From contig JAISAK010000130.1 of NCBI GenBank assembly GCA_031266695.1, positions 1-7,940 of the forward strand: a stretch of 7,940 bases of DNA. Direction: 5' to 3'. The position numbers were made by a program, and so were the translations under genes. Source of the DNA: Treponema sp. Its GTDB lineage: Bacteria; Spirochaetota; Spirochaetia; Treponematales; Breznakiellaceae. Below are positions 6,102 through 7,940 of this stretch, in pieces. Each line of letters starts with the position of its first letter. Position 1 is the first letter of the stretch. Below the pieces are notes generated by a model, which did not search any database, was not told where the DNA came from, and worked only from the letters and a program-made list of their open reading frames with translations.

Positions 6102-6848
6102 TCAGTTGCTAAGGATTTCCAGAAAATATTCCACTATCCGGTCAACACAGTATTGCAGCAGCTTTTTGCCTTTTTCGGGACTAGCCTTGCTTGGGGCGCC
6201 CAATACGCCGTTGCCGGGGGATAAATCCACGCTGAACCAGCCGTCGCCGTAGGGCTTGAGCCTTACAGGACAGTCCGCGGCCGGCGAGATTCTATCCCGG
6301 TGAACAAGGGCGGGCATGGCCTCAAGCAGTATGGAGGTTTCTATTTCACCGGCGTGAATATCCAGAGAGGCGGGGGTTTCTATGAGTGGCTGCACCCCGT
6401 CAAAAAAGGGCGAATCCCACAGGTTGATTACGAAAAGCGAAAGGCTGAATTTCTGCTTCCATTCCTTTATGTGGGCGTTAAGCAGCGCGGTATTCCCGCC
6501 GTGGGAATTCAGAAGGATCAGTTTTTTGATATTCCGCGCCTTCATGCTGAACAACACATCCTCTACTATGGAAACTATGGTAGCGTTGCTTAAAGAAACC
6601 GTGCCGGGAAAGGCAAGATGTTCCCGGCTGTTGCCGTAGTGTATGGCCGGAAGCAGAAGCATGGGTACGGTAATACGATTGTCCTCTTTCAGGCGATCCA
6701 GAACGGAGCGCAGAATAAAATCGTCGGTTCCTACCGGCAGATGCCGTCCATGCTGCTCCAGGGAAGCGATAGGCAGCAGGTAACAGGACTCCGAAAGGTT
6801 CATCCCATCGATGTCCTGCCAGGACAGGCTGTTTATTTCCGTAAGCAT
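6102..6848 (-). CDS. Creatininase-family metal-dependent amidohydrolase
   Basis: A 248-residue cytoplasmic hydrolase of the creatininase (PF02633) fold, the usual family length. Metal-ligand motifs are LPIASLEQHGRHLPVGTDD (E31, H33, D42), NSHGGN (114-119, H116) and DIHAGEIETS (163-172, with H165 and E168). In true creatininase the segment after the histidine reads HYEN, supplying a metal-binding Glu. Here it is HGGN, the pattern of broader members such as formamide hydrolase ArfB-like and mycofactocin MftE-like proteins, so creatinine need not be the substrate. The reaction is probably cleavage of a C-N bond in a cyclic or simple amide, but the substrate is unknown. The gene follows the importer permease genes in the same operon with 10 bases between stop and start, which suggests that it acts on the imported compound. 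Its ribosome binding site overlaps the preceding stop codon. Confidence 0.88.
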   Translation of the reverse strand: MLTEINSLSWQDIDGMNLSESCYLLPIASLEQHGRHLPVGTDDFILRSVLDRLKEDNRITVPMLLLPAIHYGNSREHLAFPGTVSLSNATIVSIVEDVLFSMKARNIKKLILLNSHGGNTALLNAHIKEWKQKFSLSLFVINLWDSPFFDGVQPLIETPASLDIHAGEIETSILLEAMPALVHRDRISPAADCPVRLKPYGDGWFSVDLSPGNGVLGAPSKASPEKGKKLLQYCVDRIVEYFLEILSN

Positions 6849-6854
6849 GACAGA

Positions 6855-6860
6855 CCTCCT
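6855..6860 (-). promoter_or_regulatory. Ribosome binding site overlapping upstream stop
   Basis: AGGAGG on the - strand, six bases before the ATG at 6848. The upstream permease stop codon TAG (6859-6861) shares its last two bases with it, so ribosomes finishing the permease are placed directly on this site. Confidence 0.8.
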
Positions 6861-7803
6861 ACAGTTTTTCCCGCTCGTAGTTCAGCCCAAGGGCCGCGGG
6901 AAAATGAGAACGCCGGGAAGTAATGATCATTACAAGAATAGTCAACAGGTAGGGAAGCATCAGCATAAACTGATAGGGTACGTTTACCCCCACAGCCTGG
7001 AGGCGCAGCTGCAGCGCGTCGGTTGTGCCGAACAGAAGGGAGGCGAAAAAAACCTTCCAGGGGTTCCATTTACCGAAGATGACAATGGCAAGCGCGATAA
7101 ACCCGCGGCTGGCCGTAATATTATCCATAAAATAATTCAGGGATATGAGTGAAAGATAGCTGCCGCCCATTCCCGCCAGGGCGCCGCATATTACCATGGA
7201 CAGATACTTGACGCTGTTCACCTTTACGCCCATGGTTTCGGCGGCACGGGGATATTCTCCGGCGGCGCGGATTTTAAGGCCGAACTGGGTCTTGAAAAGA
7301 ACAAAGGAGCTGAGGGCGCTAATTACAAGGGCGGCGTAAAAAAGGATGTTCTGATTAAAAAATATTTCTCCCAGCCAGGGTATTTTGCGCAGCAGGGGAA
7401 TCGCCAGCCTGCCGGTTCCCACATCGGCGCGGGGCGGCGCGGTTGTAACGCCGAAAACAACCCGGTACCAAAAACTTGTGCATCCAAGGGAAAACATGTT
7501 AAGCGTTATTCCCGCGACAACGTGCTGGACCCCAAGGGTAACGCAGGCCAGAGCCAGGAGCAGGGCCTGCAGTATGCCGCCGAGGATTCCGGCGGACAGG
7601 GCAAGAAAAATATTTTTGGTATAAAAGCCCGCCACAAACGAGAAGAAAGCCCCCATGAGCATCTGCCCCTCAAGGTTGATGTTCAGAATGCCGGAACGCT
7701 CCGCGAAGATTTCACCCGAGGCGGCCAGAAGAATGGGCATGGCCATACGTACGCCGGCAGCCAGCAGGGTAATAAAAAAAACCTGGGAAAAAACGGACTG
7801 CAC
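6859..7803 (-). CDS. ABC importer permease, nucleoside/simple-sugar type (NupQ/RnsD-like)
   Basis: A 314-residue inner-membrane permease of the BPD_transp_2 (branched-chain/ribose/nucleoside) class. Hydrophobic segments recur through the chain (for example ~8-28, 44-60, 65-90, 152-170, 198-222, 234-262, 275-296). Family hallmarks are ASGEIFAERSGILNINLEG (28-46), QHVVAGITLNM (93-103) and the cytoplasmic loop RAAGEYPRAAETMGV (179-193) that contacts the ATPase. These match the second permease of Bmp-dependent nucleoside importers such as B. subtilis NupQ (YufQ). The start is GTG at 7801-7803, placed immediately after the stop of the upstream permease, with a G-rich ribosome binding site (G6 at 7810-7815). 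No other start fits the family N-terminus. Substrate is inferred from subfamily; purine nucleosides are likeliest but sugars are possible. The ATPase and binding protein must lie outside the window. Confidence 0.9.
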   Translation of the reverse strand: MQSVFSQVFFITLLAAGVRMAMPILLAASGEIFAERSGILNINLEGQMLMGAFFSFVAGFYTKNIFLALSAGILGGILQALLLALACVTLGVQHVVAGITLNMFSLGCTSFWYRVVFGVTTAPPRADVGTGRLAIPLLRKIPWLGEIFFNQNILFYAALVISALSSFVLFKTQFGLKIRAAGEYPRAAETMGVKVNSVKYLSMVICGALAGMGGSYLSLISLNYFMDNITASRGFIALAIVIFGKWNPWKVFFASLLFGTTDALQLRLQAVGVNVPYQFMLMLPYLLTILVMIITSRRSHFPAALGLNYEREKL

Positions 7804-7940
7804 CTATTTCCCCCCGACGGCAGGCAGCCGCGCCGTCTTAAGCCGCGCCCAAATATTCGGCGTTACCAAAAAGAAGATGATGATCAGACTTTGTACGACG
7901 TTTACAATCGAGGTCGGCACATTCATCTGTATCTGCATGG
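7804..7940 (-). CDS. ABC importer permease, partner subunit (NupP-like), C-terminal end only
   Basis: The last ~45 codons of a gene entering from the right edge and ending at TAG 7804-7806. The peptide includes NVPTSIVNVVQSLIIIFFL followed by a basic tail. This matches the C-terminus of the first permease of nucleoside-type importers (NupP/YufP), where a V(P)xxLVxxIQxLxVLF segment is the final membrane helix. The stop abuts the GTG of the second permease with no gap, indicating coupled translation. The 5' part, including the start, is outside the window. Confidence 0.82.
   Translation of the reverse strand, partial: MQIQMNVPTSIVNVVQSLIIIFFLVTPNIWARLKTARLPAVGGK

Overview
The window reads as a fairly GC-rich bacterial chromosome segment. 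My best guess is a spirochaete of the genus Treponema, possibly a termite-gut type. This rests on the mix of families (a decayed Rpn/PDDEXK-type transposase, a plant/cyanobacterial-like GlgC, a nucleoside-type ABC permease pair) and not on any marker gene, so it is inference.

Layout, left to right. Positions 1-667 hold no convincing gene. They contain a short GCCCC microrepeat, a plausible rho-independent terminator (79-106, + strand), a pair of ~41-bp imperfect direct repeats (287-327 and 455-495), a 92-bp imperfect palindrome (518-609), and two near-identical small hairpins (533-548 and 642-659). Positions 668-1007 carry the C-terminal remnant of an Rpn-family nuclease/transposase on the - strand, directly against the 3' end of the next operon. 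Positions 1008-4669 (- strand) are a translationally coupled pair: a DEAH-box helicase with a C-terminal DUF1998 region and a four-cysteine cluster (MrfA/YprA type), and a DEDDh exonuclease with a TPR-like tail (MrfB/YprB type). In Bacillus subtilis the equivalent pair, mrfAB, repairs mitomycin C damage.

A 136-bp divergent intergenic region (4670-4805) follows, with a good sigma70-type promoter for glgC. The gene glgC (4806-6080, + strand) encodes ADP-glucose pyrophosphorylase, the committed step of glycogen synthesis. From 6102 to the right edge, a - strand operon encodes a creatininase-family metal amidohydrolase and two inner-membrane permease subunits of a nucleoside/sugar-type ABC importer. 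The second permease is cut by the window end. glgC and this operon converge with only 21 bp between them.

No CRISPR array, rRNA, tRNA or intact insertion sequence is visible. The most notable content is the mrfAB repair operon with a G8 tract inside its nuclease gene, the hydrolase-plus-nucleoside-importer operon, and the repeat-rich gene-free left flank.
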